Positions 7,338-17,692 are shown, numbered from the stretch's first letter. The stretch is 64,000 bases of DNA from Acidovorax radicis N35 (GCF_000204195.1 NZ_AFBG01000019.1:310001-374000), one strand, 5' to 3'. Notes: generated by a model not told the origin, from the sequence alone. Translations and numbers: made by a program.

Positions 7338-9731
7338 ATGCCGCCCTCTTCATCAAAGTCCTCTGACAAGCCGGACTCCTCCTCCGCTCCTGCGCGCGCC
7401 ACGTGGCTCCGCTGGCTTGTACGCGCCGCCCTCTGGATGGCAGGACTTGCAACCGCAGCCGCGTTAGGGGTCGCATTGACCATCGCTGTGGCATTGGCCG
7501 TGGCTTATCCGAACCTGCCAGATGTCTCTGATCTCGCGGACTACCGGCCCAAGCTGCCGTTGCGCGTCTACTCTGCCGAAGGCGCTCTGCTGGGCGAATT
7601 CGGCGAGGAGCGTCGCAATCTCACCCCCATCGGAGAAATTCCCCAAGTCATGAAAGACGCGGTATTGGCCATTGAGGATGCCCGCTTCTTTCAGCACGGT
7701 GGAGTTGACTACAAAGGGGTTATTCGCGCGGGTTTGGCCAACCTCGGCCGTGTGAAGAGCCAGGGCGCCTCCACTATCACAATGCAGGTGGCGCGCAATG
7801 TTTACCTCTCCTCAGAGAAAACATTTACACGCAAAATTTACGAAATCTTACTGACATTCAAGCTGGAGCATTTACTGACCAAAGATCAGATTCTTGAGAT
7901 TTACATGAATCAGATTTACTTGGGCAACCGTGCATATGGCTTTGCGGCTGCGTCAGAAGCGTATTTTGGCAAACCCCTGAAATCTGTGTCGGTGGCTGAA
8001 GCGGCCATGCTGGCGGGCCTTCCCAAAGCACCCTCCGCATACAACCCTATCAGCAACCCGAAACGGGCGCGGTCCCGGCAGCTCTACATCATTGAGCGCA
8101 TGGAAGAAAACGGTTTCATCACCGTCGAGCAGGCCACAGGCGCCAAGAAGGAAGAACTCAAAATCCGCTCCGGCCCGGACAACACCCGAATTCACGCAGA
8201 GTATGTCGCCGAGATGGCGCGCCAGTTGATCTTCACGCAGTATGGCAACGAAGCCTACACACGCGGACTCAACGTCTACACGACCCTCAATGCGGCAGAG
8301 CAAGAGGCTGCGTACGGGGCGCTGCGCCGGGGCATCATGGACTACGAGCGCCGCCAGCAATACCGCGGCCCAGAGAAGTTTGTGGTTTTGCCGACTGCCG
8401 CCCAGGAAGTCGAAGACGCCATTGATGACGCGCTGGCCAATCACCCGGACAACGGCGATGTCCTCTCCGCCGTCGTCCTGGAGGCCTCGCCCCGCAAGAT
8501 CGTGGCAGCCCGCGCCAGCGGCGATACGCTCGAAATCACCGGCGACGGCCTGAAACCCGCGCAATCTGGCCTGAGTGACAAGGCGCCACCCAATATCAAG
8601 ATCCGCCGCGGCGCCGTGATCCGGGTGGTGAAGACACCCAAGAACGCCTGGGAAATTACGCAGCTCCCCGAAGTGGAAGGCGCCCTGGTGGCATTGGACC
8701 CGCGCAGCGGAGCCATCCGGGCCCTGGTGGGCGGCTTTGACTTCGACAAGAACAAGTTCAACCACGCCGCCCAGGCATGGCGCCAGCCCGGGTCGAGCTT
8801 CAAGCCTTTCATCTACTCCGCAGCACTGGAGAAGGGGTTCACGCCCGCCACGGTCATCAACGATGCCCCTCTGTTCTTTGATGCAGGTGTGACGGGTGGC
8901 CAGCCATGGGAACCCAAGAACTACGATGGAAAGTATGACGGCCCGATGAGCATGCGCACAGGTCTCGCCAAGTCCAAGAACATGATCTCGATTCGCATCT
9001 TGCAGGCCGTGGGGCCCAAGACCGCACAGGAGTGGGTATCCCGCTTTGGCTTCGATGCGGAGAAGCACCCTGCCTACCTCACGATGGCCCTGGGTGCTGG
9101 CTCCGTTACCCCCCTCCAGATGGCCACGGCGTACTCCGTGTTTGCCAACGGCGGGTATCGCGTGAACCCCTGGTTGATCGCCAAGGTCACCGACCACAAG
9201 GGCCGCGTCATCTCCGAGACCACTCCGCCAGTCACCTCCGAGCAACCGCGTGCAATTGATGCCCGCAATGCCTTCGTCATGAACAGCCTTTTGCAGGAGG
9301 TGACCCGGTCGGGCACCGCCGCGCGGGCTCAAGCCACGCTGAAACGGCCAGATCTCTACGGAAAGACGGGGACCACCAACGACTCTGTGGACGCATGGTT
9401 TGCTGGCTATCAGCCCACGATCGCTGCGGTGACCTGGATTGGCTATGACACCCCACGCAATCTGGGAAGCCGCGAAACAGGTGGCGGTCTCAGTCTGCCG
9501 GTGTGGATCAGCTTCATGGAGCGCGCGCTCAAGGGCGTACCCGTCATGGAGCCCACGGTGCCTGCTGGCGTGGTGAATGTGGGCGGGGAATGGTTTTACG
9601 AGGAATATGCACGCAACAGCGGTATTCCAAGTGTGGGCCTGGATGACCGCTCGGCATCACCTGCAGTTGCGCCGCACGCACCACCCCCGACGGAAGAGCG
9701 AAACCGTATCCTGGATCTCTTCCGCAACTGA
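7338..9731 (+). CDS. mrcA: Penicillin-binding protein 1A (bifunctional peptidoglycan synthase)
   Basis: This class A PBP polymerises glycan strands and cross-links peptides at the outer face of the inner membrane. The 797-residue protein has one membrane anchor (about 30-57). Its GT51 transglycosylase domain carries the EDARFF motif (catalytic Glu113), QGAST (142-146) and RKIYE (165-169). A central OB-like insert is followed by a transpeptidase domain with SxxK (Ser486-Lys489), SxN (Ser546-Asn548) and KTG (676-678). All catalytic motifs are intact. It is divergent from pilM, the usual arrangement in many proteobacteria. Confidence 0.97.
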   Translation: MPPSSSKSSDKPDSSSAPARATWLRWLVRAALWMAGLATAAALGVALTIAVALAVAYPNLPDVSDLADYRPKLPLRVYSAEGALLGEFGEERRNLTPIGEIPQVMKDAVLAIEDARFFQHGGVDYKGVIRAGLANLGRVKSQGASTITMQVARNVYLSSEKTFTRKIYEILLTFKLEHLLTKDQILEIYMNQIYLGNRAYGFAAASEAYFGKPLKSVSVAEAAMLAGLPKAPSAYNPISNPKRARSRQLYIIERMEENGFITVEQATGAKKEELKIRSGPDNTRIHAEYVAEMARQLIFTQYGNEAYTRGLNVYTTLNAAEQEAAYGALRRGIMDYERRQQYRGPEKFVVLPTAAQEVEDAIDDALANHPDNGDVLSAVVLEASPRKIVAARASGDTLEITGDGLKPAQSGLSDKAPPNIKIRRGAVIRVVKTPKNAWEITQLPEVEGALVALDPRSGAIRALVGGFDFDKNKFNHAAQAWRQPGSSFKPFIYSAALEKGFTPATVINDAPLFFDAGVTGGQPWEPKNYDGKYDGPMSMRTGLAKSKNMISIRILQAVGPKTAQEWVSRFGFDAEKHPAYLTMALGAGSVTPLQMATAYSVFANGGYRVNPWLIAKVTDHKGRVISETTPPVTSEQPRAIDARNAFVMNSLLQEVTRSGTAARAQATLKRPDLYGKTGTTNDSVDAWFAGYQPTIAAVTWIGYDTPRNLGSRETGGGLSLPVWISFMERALKGVPVMEPTVPAGVVNVGGEWFYEEYARNSGIPSVGLDDRSASPAVAPHAPPPTEERNRILDLFRN

Positions 9732-9759
9732 CGGGACCGCGAGTTCTGCAAACGGCCCA

Positions 9760-9917
9760 AGAGCCTATCTACGATCTCGCGGGGGTCGCGCAGCGGTCCT
9801 GGCGGGATGGGATGCTAGGCGCGGGTGCACAGTGGATACCGCAACGCCGCAGACCGCCCACCAAGACCTCTGCCCGAAGGGTTGGAGCGAAATCGGGCGA
9901 GATCGTAAACAGGCTCT
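9760..9917. mobile_element. MITE-like element with terminal inverted repeats
   Basis: Two 21-bp arms, 9760-9780 and 9897-9917, are inverted copies that differ at only two positions (AGAGCCTATCT.. against AGAGCCTGTTT..). They enclose 116 bp without a plausible gene. The size, the imperfect terminal repeats and the position between mrcA and cyaY fit a miniature inverted-repeat element mobilised in trans. No clear target-site duplication is visible, and there is no transposase in the window. Confidence 0.6.
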
Positions 9918-9945
9918 AAGCTACTTGTGCCACCCGGGCAGAGGT

Positions 9946-10275
9946 TCAGGCCGAAAACTCCAGCGGCAATCCCGCTTGCCGGGCTGCGTCGCGGCTCAGG
10001 CAGTCAAAGAACTCGCCGGCACCTTTGGTGTCCTGCCAGGCCTGGCCGTCAAAACGGTAGTGGTATCCACCGGACCGGGCTGCCATCCAGACCTCGTGCA
10101 GCGGCTTTTGCAGATTGATAACGATCTGGGAACGGTTGGGAAAGGTCAGTGTCACCATGCCCCCGGAACGCTGGGCGTCCACATCGGCATCCGTCGCATC
10201 GTTGATGCGATCACAGCTGCGCTCGACGGCGAGGAGCAGTTTTTCAGCGTGGTCCATGAATTCGAGGTCGGTCAT
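9946..10275 (-). CDS. cyaY: Iron-sulfur assembly protein CyaY (frataxin)
   Basis: CyaY is the bacterial frataxin, a small acidic iron-binding cytoplasmic protein that modulates IscS-dependent Fe-S cluster assembly. The 109-residue sequence has an acidic first helix ([10 protein letters not shown]), the beta-sheet motif [18 protein letters not shown] and the conserved segment [20 protein letters not shown]. The start at MTDLEF is preferred over an upstream frame because it matches the family N-terminus. It is head-to-head with lptM, with only 12 bp between start codons. Confidence 0.95.
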   Translation of the reverse strand: MTDLEFMDHAEKLLLAVERSCDRINDATDADVDAQRSGGMVTLTFPNRSQIVINLQKPLHEVWMAARSGGYHYRFDGQAWQDTKGAGEFFDCLSRDAARQAGLPLEFSA

Positions 10276-10287
10276 TACAATTTGCGC

Positions 10288-10497
10288 ATGTTGAAAGCTT
10301 CCCAAATTCTAGTCAGGACGCTTGTCCTTGCTGCCAGTGCGGCAGCCCTTGCAGGTTGCGGTCAACGGGGCCCTCTGCATTTGCCCAGTGGCCCGGCGGC
10401 CGCGCAGCGTGCCACGCTGCCCCAGACGCTGACCCCCAACGTCGGAACCTCCGCCCCCGCCGAGGCCCCCGCAAACGCAGCCTCTGCGCCGCGCTAA
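10288..10497 (+). CDS. lptM: LPS translocon maturation chaperone LptM-like lipoprotein
   Basis: This small lipoprotein of 69 residues matches the LptM/YifL family. A hydrophobic signal ending LAGC (lipidated Cys24) is followed immediately by GQRGPLHLP, the family signature CGxxGPLxLP. LptM in E. coli assists maturation of the LptD/LptE translocon; the rest of this protein is a low-complexity Ala/Pro tail. It lies head-to-head with cyaY, as in many proteobacteria. No lysA gene follows, although lysA or dapF often does in related genomes. Confidence 0.85.
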   Translation: MLKASQILVRTLVLAASAAALAGCGQRGPLHLPSGPAAAQRATLPQTLTPNVGTSAPAEAPANAASAPR

Positions 10498-10619
10498 AAC
10501 GCGGCAGACGGACCGGGGCGCCCGCTCCGGCGGCCAATACCCAAGGCACTTGATTTCTATCAAGGAGGCCTCGCAGGGTCAATCGTACAGTTCGTGCTTT
10601 ATTGCACCGCAGGATGGCC

Positions 10620-11438
10620 ATGGCCCTCGAACTCTACCGCGACAAGAACCACGCTTGCCTGATGTTCACCGACCTCATCGAGGAAGACGGCCAGGCCGTT
10701 CAGGCCAATCAGTTCTTGATCGTGGACGACGATACCGGCGCCATCATCGACCCCGGTGGCAACCTGGCTTTCAACGAGCTGTTCATGGGAATGACCAAAC
10801 ATTTCCCACCACACAAGCTTTCGTACCTCATCGCCTCACACGCCGATCCAGACATCATTGCCTCGCTGGACCGCTGGATGACGAGCACCAAGGCCGACCT
10901 GGTGATCTCGCGCGTCTGGGAACGTTTTGCCCCCCATTTCACGAAGGTGGGCAAGACGGAGAACCGCGTCATCGGCGTGCCCGACAGTGGCGGTCACCTG
11001 CCTCTGGGCCGCCATGAACTGGTGCTGCTGCCCGCGCATTTCATGCATTCCGAGGGCAACTTCCACTTCTATGACCCGGTGAGCCGCATCCTCTTCACCG
11101 GCGACCTGGGCGTGTCCATGATGTCGGGCGCCGAGGCGCGCGTGCCGGTGACCGAGCTCAAGGCCCACATCCCGCGCATGGAGGGGTTTCACCGCCGCTA
11201 TATGGTCTCCAACAAGATCTTGCGGCTGTGGGTCCGCATGGTGCGGCAACTGGATATTTCCATGCTGGTGCCGCAGCATGGCGCACCCATCATGGGCAAG
11301 CAGGCGATCAGTGATTTCTTCACCTGGATCGAGAACCTCATGTGTGGCATCGACCTGTTCGACGATCGGTCCTACCAGATTCCCACCGGTTACATCGACC
11401 CCGTGACCCGGCAGACGCGCCCGGGACCTGAGCGATAA
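10620..11438 (+). CDS. Metallo-beta-lactamase-fold protein, ODP-like
   Basis: This 272-residue protein has a metallo-beta-lactamase fold most like oxygen-binding di-iron proteins. The metal motif reads HADPD (74-78), and further ligand candidates are in AHFMHSEGNFHFYDP, FTGDLG and PQHGAP. The HxDxD form rather than the hydrolytic HxHxDH points to a di-iron redox or sensor role rather than a hydrolase. AGGA lies 6 nt before the chosen ATG; upstream ATG and TTG codons at 10614 and 10602 are alternatives. Its physiological role is not deducible from the neighbours. Confidence 0.7.
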   Translation: MALELYRDKNHACLMFTDLIEEDGQAVQANQFLIVDDDTGAIIDPGGNLAFNELFMGMTKHFPPHKLSYLIASHADPDIIASLDRWMTSTKADLVISRVWERFAPHFTKVGKTENRVIGVPDSGGHLPLGRHELVLLPAHFMHSEGNFHFYDPVSRILFTGDLGVSMMSGAEARVPVTELKAHIPRMEGFHRRYMVSNKILRLWVRMVRQLDISMLVPQHGAPIMGKQAISDFFTWIENLMCGIDLFDDRSYQIPTGYIDPVTRQTRPGPER

Positions 11439-11473
11439 CTGCAGGCACCATAAATTCGAGTAAAACTCACCTC

Positions 11474-11506
11474 TAGCGCTTGTCCATCAAGCGCTATTAG
11501 CTATTA
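11474..11506 (+). repeat. AGCGCTT hairpin repeat, copy A
   Basis: This is one of six dispersed copies of a short palindromic repeat. Two AGCGCT-type arms (AGCGCTTG and CAAGCGCT) surround a short loop and are followed by ATTAGCTATT. It sits between the convergent ODP-like gene and msrQ, where it could act as a bidirectional terminator or transcript stabiliser. Confidence 0.8.
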
Positions 11507-11532
11507 TTTTTGAAGCAAATCCCACACAGAGA

Positions 11533-12183
11533 CTACCGTGCGCGCGCGCCCGACACCTTTGCACCCGCTGCGCCCGGCACCGCCTGCCGCTTGCGCATGC
11601 GGTGCCATAACCGCCAGCCCAGCAGGGCTGCAAGAACCAGCGCATACACCGCCACCTCGCCAAAGTCATTCTTGCCAGCACGCATCCAAAAGAAGTGCAG
11701 GATGGCCAGCCCCGCCACTGCGTACACGCTGCGATGCAATGCCTGCCAGCGCTTCCCGCCCAGTGCTTTGATGGCGCGGTTGAACGATGTAGCGGCAAGC
11801 AGCGTGAGCAGCAGCAGCGCCAAAGACCCCACCAGGATGAACGGCCGCTTGACGATGTCGCGCACGATGTCCGGCACGTCAAAGCCCATGTCGAACCATG
11901 CGTAGCTCAGCAGGTGCAGCAGGCCGTAGAAGAACACGAACAAACCCAGCATGCGCCGAAAGCGCGCCAGCTGGGGTGTGGAGGTGATCACGCGCAGTGG
12001 CGTGATGGCCAGTACCAGGCACAGGGCACGCAGTGTCCAATCGCCGGTGGCGCGGATCAGCGCTTCGGCCGGGTTGGCGCCCAGTTCGTTGGCCGCCGTG
12101 GCGTAGACCAGCCACACCAGCGGGAACAGGCACAGCACAAAGACCACAGGCTTGGCGGCGGGATGGAGCAAAAGTTTGCGCAT
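11533..12183 (-). CDS. msrQ: Heme-binding membrane subunit MsrQ
   Basis: MsrQ is a b-type heme membrane protein of the ferric-reductase-like superfamily that delivers electrons from the respiratory chain to periplasmic MsrP. The 216-residue product has about six membrane segments. Candidate heme-ligand histidines lie in the LLHLLSYAW and LHRSVYAVAGLAILHF segments. The start is MRKLLLHPAAK; an in-frame extension upstream would overlap the region before it without a better site. It lies 75 bp downstream of msrP on the same strand. Confidence 0.92.
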   Translation of the reverse strand: MRKLLLHPAAKPVVFVLCLFPLVWLVYATAANELGANPAEALIRATGDWTLRALCLVLAITPLRVITSTPQLARFRRMLGLFVFFYGLLHLLSYAWFDMGFDVPDIVRDIVKRPFILVGSLALLLLTLLAATSFNRAIKALGGKRWQALHRSVYAVAGLAILHFFWMRAGKNDFGEVAVYALVLAALLGWRLWHRMRKRQAVPGAAGAKVSGARAR

Positions 12184-12258
12184 GGCGATCCGTGCCCGCT
12201 TCTGCCACCAGAACAAAGCCCGAGCGGAAGAAAAAAGAGCAAAAAGGGCGTACGGCGA

Positions 12259-13263
<1,005 letters not shown>

Positions 13264-13407
13264 GGGAGGCTCCGGTCATGGTCTGGTTGAAACAGCTGCG
13301 GCGGTAGAGCAGGACAACTGTTAGTTCGTTCCCTGGACCGCTCAGGTTACACCGAAGACGCAATAGTTGTTGCCCTGCCCCCTATGCCCGGCATCCCCGT
13401 CACTGCA

Positions 13408-14757
13408 TCACAACGTGCCGTAGCTGTGCAAGCCGCTCAGGAACATGTTCACACCCAGAAACGCGAACGTGGTCACCGCCAGGCCCACCAGCGCCCACCA
13501 GGCGGACACGGTGCCACGCAGGCCCTTCATGAGGCGCATGTGCAGCCAGGCGGCATAGTTCAGCCAGACAATCAGCGCCCAAGTCTCCTTCGGGTCCCAG
13601 CTCCAGTAGCCGCCCCACGCCTCGGCCGCCCACAGGGCGCCCAGCACGGTGGCGATGGTGAAGAACGCAAAGCCCACGGCGATGGACTTGTACATCACGT
13701 CGTCGAGGATCTCGAACGACGGCAGGCGCGCCGCGATGCGCTTGCGGCCCAGCAAGATGCCCGCGACGATGAGTGCGGAGATGCCGAAGTACACCATCCA
13801 ATAGCTGCCGCCGTTCTCGGTGGCACCCTGGCGGAAGACGATGGGCTCGAAGCACAGCACCACGCCCAGCAGCCACAGCGGGGCCAGCTTGTACCAGCGG
13901 GTTTCAGTGGCCTGCTGCTTGATCAGGTAGGCAAAGGCCACCATGGCGGCCAGTGCAAAGGTGCCGTAGCCGATGAAGTTGGCGGGCACGTGCAGCTTCA
14001 TCCACCAGCTCTTCAAGGCCGGCACCAGGGGCTGGATCTCGTGCGCTTCGCGCACCACGGTGTACCAGAGCAGAAAGCCCACGGCCGCACTGACCACCAG
14101 CATCACAAAGCCGCCCAGTGCCCGCGTGTCGTACTGCTGTTCGTAGTACAGGTAGAACGCCGCCGTCATCCAGCAGAACAGCACGAACACTTCATACAGG
14201 TTGCTCACCGGGATGTGGCCGATGTCCGGGCCGATGAGATAACTCTCGTACCAGCGCACCAGCGTGCCGATGAGCGCCATGGCCACAGCCACCCACGCAA
14301 TGCGGGAGCCCAGCATGCTCATGGTCTTGCCCTCTCCGCGCGAGAACATGCCGACCCAGTAGAAGATGGTGCTCATGAAGAACAGCATGCTCATCCACAG
14401 GATGGCGGACTGGCTGGACAGGAAGTACTTGAGGCCGAACACCGTGTCGGCCCGCGCCAGGCTGCCCGCACCATCTTGCTGGTAGAGGCCGATGGCCAAC
14501 AGGGCCACGGCCGCCACGACCAGCATCAACGCGCGCAGCGGGCGCCAGAACCAGCCCAGCCAGATGGTGCACGGAATGGCCCCCAGCAGGATGCCTTTTT
14601 CGTACCCATCCATGTAGCTGCCGTAGCGCTGCAGGGCATACAAGCCCCCCACTGCCACGATGGCGGCAAACAGCCAGTCGAACCAGTTGCGGCGGGCGAA
14701 GAACCCCTCGTTCAGGGTGATCGTGGTGGCCGTGGAGGAAGAAGTCGCGGTATTCAT
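13408..14757 (-). CDS. ccsA: Cytochrome c biogenesis protein CcsA/ResC
   Basis: CcsA is the heme-handling membrane protein of System II cytochrome c maturation and works in a complex with ResB. The 449-residue product has many membrane helices and the tryptophan-rich WWD motif in the segment WAAEAWGGYWSWDPKETWALI, which binds heme at the periplasmic face. The start ATG overlaps the resB stop codon (ATGA), which fixes the N-terminus at MNTATSS; the longer upstream frame is not used. Confidence 0.95.
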   Translation of the reverse strand: MNTATSSSTATTITLNEGFFARRNWFDWLFAAIVAVGGLYALQRYGSYMDGYEKGILLGAIPCTIWLGWFWRPLRALMLVVAAVALLAIGLYQQDGAGSLARADTVFGLKYFLSSQSAILWMSMLFFMSTIFYWVGMFSRGEGKTMSMLGSRIAWVAVAMALIGTLVRWYESYLIGPDIGHIPVSNLYEVFVLFCWMTAAFYLYYEQQYDTRALGGFVMLVVSAAVGFLLWYTVVREAHEIQPLVPALKSWWMKLHVPANFIGYGTFALAAMVAFAYLIKQQATETRWYKLAPLWLLGVVLCFEPIVFRQGATENGGSYWMVYFGISALIVAGILLGRKRIAARLPSFEILDDVMYKSIAVGFAFFTIATVLGALWAAEAWGGYWSWDPKETWALIVWLNYAAWLHMRLMKGLRGTVSAWWALVGLAVTTFAFLGVNMFLSGLHSYGTL

Positions 14758-16907
14758 GCGGTGCCTTCGCGGGGCGATGCCCCGATCAGTTTCTGTGCAA
14801 GCTGGACAAACTCCTGGTCGCCGTCCATGGTCTTGCGATTGGTGGACAAGGCCATGGTGGCGTGGGTGCGACCACCCTGTGGCGCCACCCAGACCCAGAC
14901 CCGCCGTTCGCGCACGTAGAGCATGGCAAAAACGCCCAGGATCAGCAAGGCACAACCCAGATAGACAACATTCTTGCCAGGGGCTCGGGCCACCTGGAAG
15001 ACGCTGGCCTGCACCTGGGTGAAGTCCTTGAGTTCAAACGCCAGCGGCGCGGGGTAGATCTGCGCGTCGGACAGAGAAAGGACCGCCTGGGTCATGAAAC
15101 CCTGGGTCTGGTCGTCTTGTGGCAGCGGCGGCAGGCCGGCACGCTGGCGCGAAAGCTGTGCCACCTCGAACAGCGTGCCGTTCAGAATGCGCACCAGCAC
15201 CTCGCCCGCCCGTGCGCGCTCGGCTTCGGGCACATTGGCTTCCATAAAGTCCGACACCGCCTGCAAGCCCCCGGTGGGTTTGCCATCCACCATGCCCCGG
15301 CCCGCGAACAGCGCCAAGGCCCGCGACGCCGATTGCTGCAGCTGCTCGGCCAGGTCGGTACGCGAGGCATCGATGGCCTGTGCCACATAGCGGCGCACCG
15401 CCTGTTCGCGCGCTTCGGGATCGGCCAACACCGCTTTCATGCGCATGAAACCGTCCATGCTCCCCTTGTCATCGGCCGGCACCCGCAGGTACCGGAACGG
15501 CTCCGCAGGGGTTTCGCGCACACCCAGCAGAAACACCGGCACGCCGTCGCCCGTGTCCACGGGCAGCATGTAGTTGTGAAACTCGCGCGCCTGGCCCGCA
15601 GCGTCCCGCAGCTTGTAGCTCACGCTGGGGCCCACGTTGCGCAGCTCTTTTTTGGTGACGGTCTTGTTGGCAGCGCCCAGGCGGGACTCCACCGACTCGC
15701 GCAGGTCCACCTTGCGCACATCCACACCGCTGCCTCCGGGGCCTGCGCCCCCGAAGTTCTCGACATTGATGGTGCGCAACGCCGTGAATTCCAGCGTCAG
15801 CGTGCCGCTGCCCGGAGCGCCCCCGTTGTTGGTCAGCTGGGTGGAGTTGCCCACCACTCCTTCCACCTCAATAGGCTTGGCTCCGGCCACCATGGGCACG
15901 CCACGCAGCTTGAGGTGCGAGCCACCGTCGTCAAAGCTCGACTGGTAGATCTCGATGCCTTTGTAGCTGGCCGGGTGGTTCACCTCCACACGCGCCGGAA
16001 TCTTCTCGCCCGTGGCCTTGTCATGGATGACGATCTCGCTGGCGAACAGCTTGGGCATGCCGGTGGAGTAATGCTCCACGATGAACTTCTTGAGTTCGAT
16101 GGCAAACGGCAGGTCCTGCAGCAGGACGCCATCGGACTGGTTCAGGATGGCTGTGCTCGACTGCGTGCCTTCAGCCACCAGCAGGTTGCCCCGGAAGGTA
16201 GGGTTGCGTTCGGACAGCCGGTGCTCGGGCTTCACGTCGGCAATCAGCCCACCGCCTTGGTAAGGGGTTTTGCCACCCAGCAGCATCTGTGCGCGCACGA
16301 TGAGGTCGCCGTCCAGCAGACCGCCCACACACACCAGCACGATGGCGCTGTGCGCGGCGATGTAGCCAAGCTTGTTGGCAGCACCCGCCTTGGCCGCCAC
16401 CATCCAGCCCGTGCCGGGGCCTGCGGCCGTATCGCGCTGCTGCAGGCGCACCTTCCAGCCACCGCCGGCCATCAGCGTACCGATGCGGCGCGCCTCGGCC
16501 TCTGCGGAACCGCTGAGTTCAGCCTCTGCCTTGTGGTGAAACGCCTTGAGGCTTTGTTCGCGGATGTTCTCCTTGTAGACCTTGAGGTCGATGAGGATCT
16601 TGGGCGTGTTGCGGGCGATGCACAGCGAAGTGCTGATCACCAGAAACGCCAGGATGAGCAGGAACCACCAGGCGCTGTACACCGCATTGAGCTGGATGGC
16701 GCCAAACAGCTCGGCCCAGAAGGGGCCGAACTGGTTGACGTAGTTGACCGCGGGCTCGTGCTGCTTGAGCACCGTGCCGATCACCGAGGCAATGCAGATC
16801 ACCGTCAGCAGCGAGATAGCGAACCGCATGGAGGACAGCAGCTCGATCCCGGCGCGCCAGGCCCGGGAGCCAGACTGGATGCGAAGGCCTTGGGTGAGGT
16901 CGGACAT
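14754..16907 (-). CDS. resB: Cytochrome c biogenesis protein ResB (Ccs1)
   Basis: ResB is the partner of CcsA in System II; together they export heme and attach it to CxxCH motifs of apocytochromes. The 717-residue protein has N-terminal membrane helices (starting ELLSSMRFAISLLTVICIASVIGTVL), a large periplasmic domain and a last membrane segment before the C-terminus (KNVVYLGCALLILGVFAMLYV). It is translationally coupled to ccsA. The order cytochrome c4, resB, ccsA on one strand suggests a dedicated c-type cytochrome locus. Confidence 0.95.
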   Translation of the reverse strand: MSDLTQGLRIQSGSRAWRAGIELLSSMRFAISLLTVICIASVIGTVLKQHEPAVNYVNQFGPFWAELFGAIQLNAVYSAWWFLLILAFLVISTSLCIARNTPKILIDLKVYKENIREQSLKAFHHKAEAELSGSAEAEARRIGTLMAGGGWKVRLQQRDTAAGPGTGWMVAAKAGAANKLGYIAAHSAIVLVCVGGLLDGDLIVRAQMLLGGKTPYQGGGLIADVKPEHRLSERNPTFRGNLLVAEGTQSSTAILNQSDGVLLQDLPFAIELKKFIVEHYSTGMPKLFASEIVIHDKATGEKIPARVEVNHPASYKGIEIYQSSFDDGGSHLKLRGVPMVAGAKPIEVEGVVGNSTQLTNNGGAPGSGTLTLEFTALRTINVENFGGAGPGGSGVDVRKVDLRESVESRLGAANKTVTKKELRNVGPSVSYKLRDAAGQAREFHNYMLPVDTGDGVPVFLLGVRETPAEPFRYLRVPADDKGSMDGFMRMKAVLADPEAREQAVRRYVAQAIDASRTDLAEQLQQSASRALALFAGRGMVDGKPTGGLQAVSDFMEANVPEAERARAGEVLVRILNGTLFEVAQLSRQRAGLPPLPQDDQTQGFMTQAVLSLSDAQIYPAPLAFELKDFTQVQASVFQVARAPGKNVVYLGCALLILGVFAMLYVRERRVWVWVAPQGGRTHATMALSTNRKTMDGDQEFVQLAQKLIGASPREGTA

Positions 16908-16950
16908 GGATGGAAGAAGGAGAGGCGAAAACGCGCGAAAGAGGGAAAGG

Positions 16951-16990
16951 AAAAGGGCGGGACCATCTGTGCGATGGGCCCGCCCTTTTT
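16951..16990 (-). terminator. Terminator between cytochrome c4 and resB
   Basis: The arms AAAAGGGCGGG and CCCGCCCTTTT flank a second short pairing (CCAT with ATGG), giving a long stem ending in T-runs on both strands. It lies about 70 bp after the cytochrome c4 stop codon. It would terminate the cytochrome c4 transcript and so uncouple it from resB-ccsA. Confidence 0.8.
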
Positions 16991-17062
16991 GGGATTGTTA
17001 TTGGCGGTAGGTTCCGTGCAGCCCGACCAGAGGGACCACAAGATTGACGAAAATCAAATCAA

Positions 17063-17692
17063 TCAGCGCAGACCGGCAATGTAGTCCGCCACGGCCTTGA
17101 TTTCCTTGTCGTTCAGCTTGGCGGCCACTTGCGTCATCTGGATGCTGTTGGCACGCGAGCCATCGCGGAAGGTGTTGAGCTGGGCCACCGTGTAGTCGGC
17201 GTGCTGGCCCGACAGGCGGGGGTACTGGGCGGGAATGCCCGCACCGTTGGGACTGTGGCAACCAGCGCAGGCAGCGATCTGGCGGTCGGCAATGCCGCCG
17301 CGGTAAATGCGCTCGCCCAGGGAGACAAGGTCCTTGTCCTTGGCGAAACCGGGTTTGGCAGACTTGGAAGCCACCCAGTACGCAATGTTCTTCATGTCGT
17401 CATCCGACAGCGCGGTGGCAAAACCCTTCATGACGGCGTTGTTGCGCTTGCCGGACTTGAATTCCTGCAGCTGCTTGACCAGGTATTCGGGGTGTTGCTG
17501 CGACAGCTTGGGGTTGGCCGCAATGGCCGAGTTGCCATCGGCGCCGTGGCAGGCGGCACACACTGCGGTGTAGCTGGCCTCGCCCTTGACGAGATCCGGC
17601 TTGGCCGCTTTGGGGGCATCGCCCGCCGCATAGGCCGAAAAAACAGGTGCTGCCAGTGCGGCAGCCGTCAGCAAAGAGGCGAGCAACTTCAT
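17063..17692 (-). CDS. Diheme cytochrome c4
   Basis: This is a periplasmic electron carrier of the cytochrome c4 type. The 209-residue precursor has a signal peptide (cleavage near AYA-AG, residue 23) and two similar class I cytochrome c domains with heme-binding CAACH (45-49) and CAGCH (142-146). Conserved distal methionines lie in the VMKGFA and SIQMTQVA segments. The neighbouring System II genes would mature it. It is divergent from engB. Confidence 0.93.
   Translation of the reverse strand: MKLLASLLTAAALAAPVFSAYAAGDAPKAAKPDLVKGEASYTAVCAACHGADGNSAIAANPKLSQQHPEYLVKQLQEFKSGKRNNAVMKGFATALSDDDMKNIAYWVASKSAKPGFAKDKDLVSLGERIYRGGIADRQIAACAGCHSPNGAGIPAQYPRLSGQHADYTVAQLNTFRDGSRANSIQMTQVAAKLNDKEIKAVADYIAGLR

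Noticed and set aside
7953..9332. A 459-residue open frame antisense to mrcA
   Set aside because: It lies wholly within the PBP1A gene, whose catalytic motifs are intact. Long antisense frames are expected in GC-rich genes, and the product has no recognisable family.
9577..10497. A 306-residue plus-strand frame overlapping mrcA, the inverted-repeat element and cyaY
   Set aside because: Only its last 69 residues, from an internal ATG, form a real protein (LptM-like). The rest reads through the mobile element and antisense to cyaY.
10562..10575. AAGGAGG as a ribosome binding site of an extra small gene before the ODP-like gene
   Set aside because: No ATG, GTG or TTG at a suitable distance opens a frame of useful length. 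The ODP-like gene has its own AGGA before its ATG.
14862..17084. A 740-residue frame antisense to resB
   Set aside because: It mirrors the resB coding sequence and has no ribosome binding site or family-like content. resB has clear membrane helices and a coupled neighbour.
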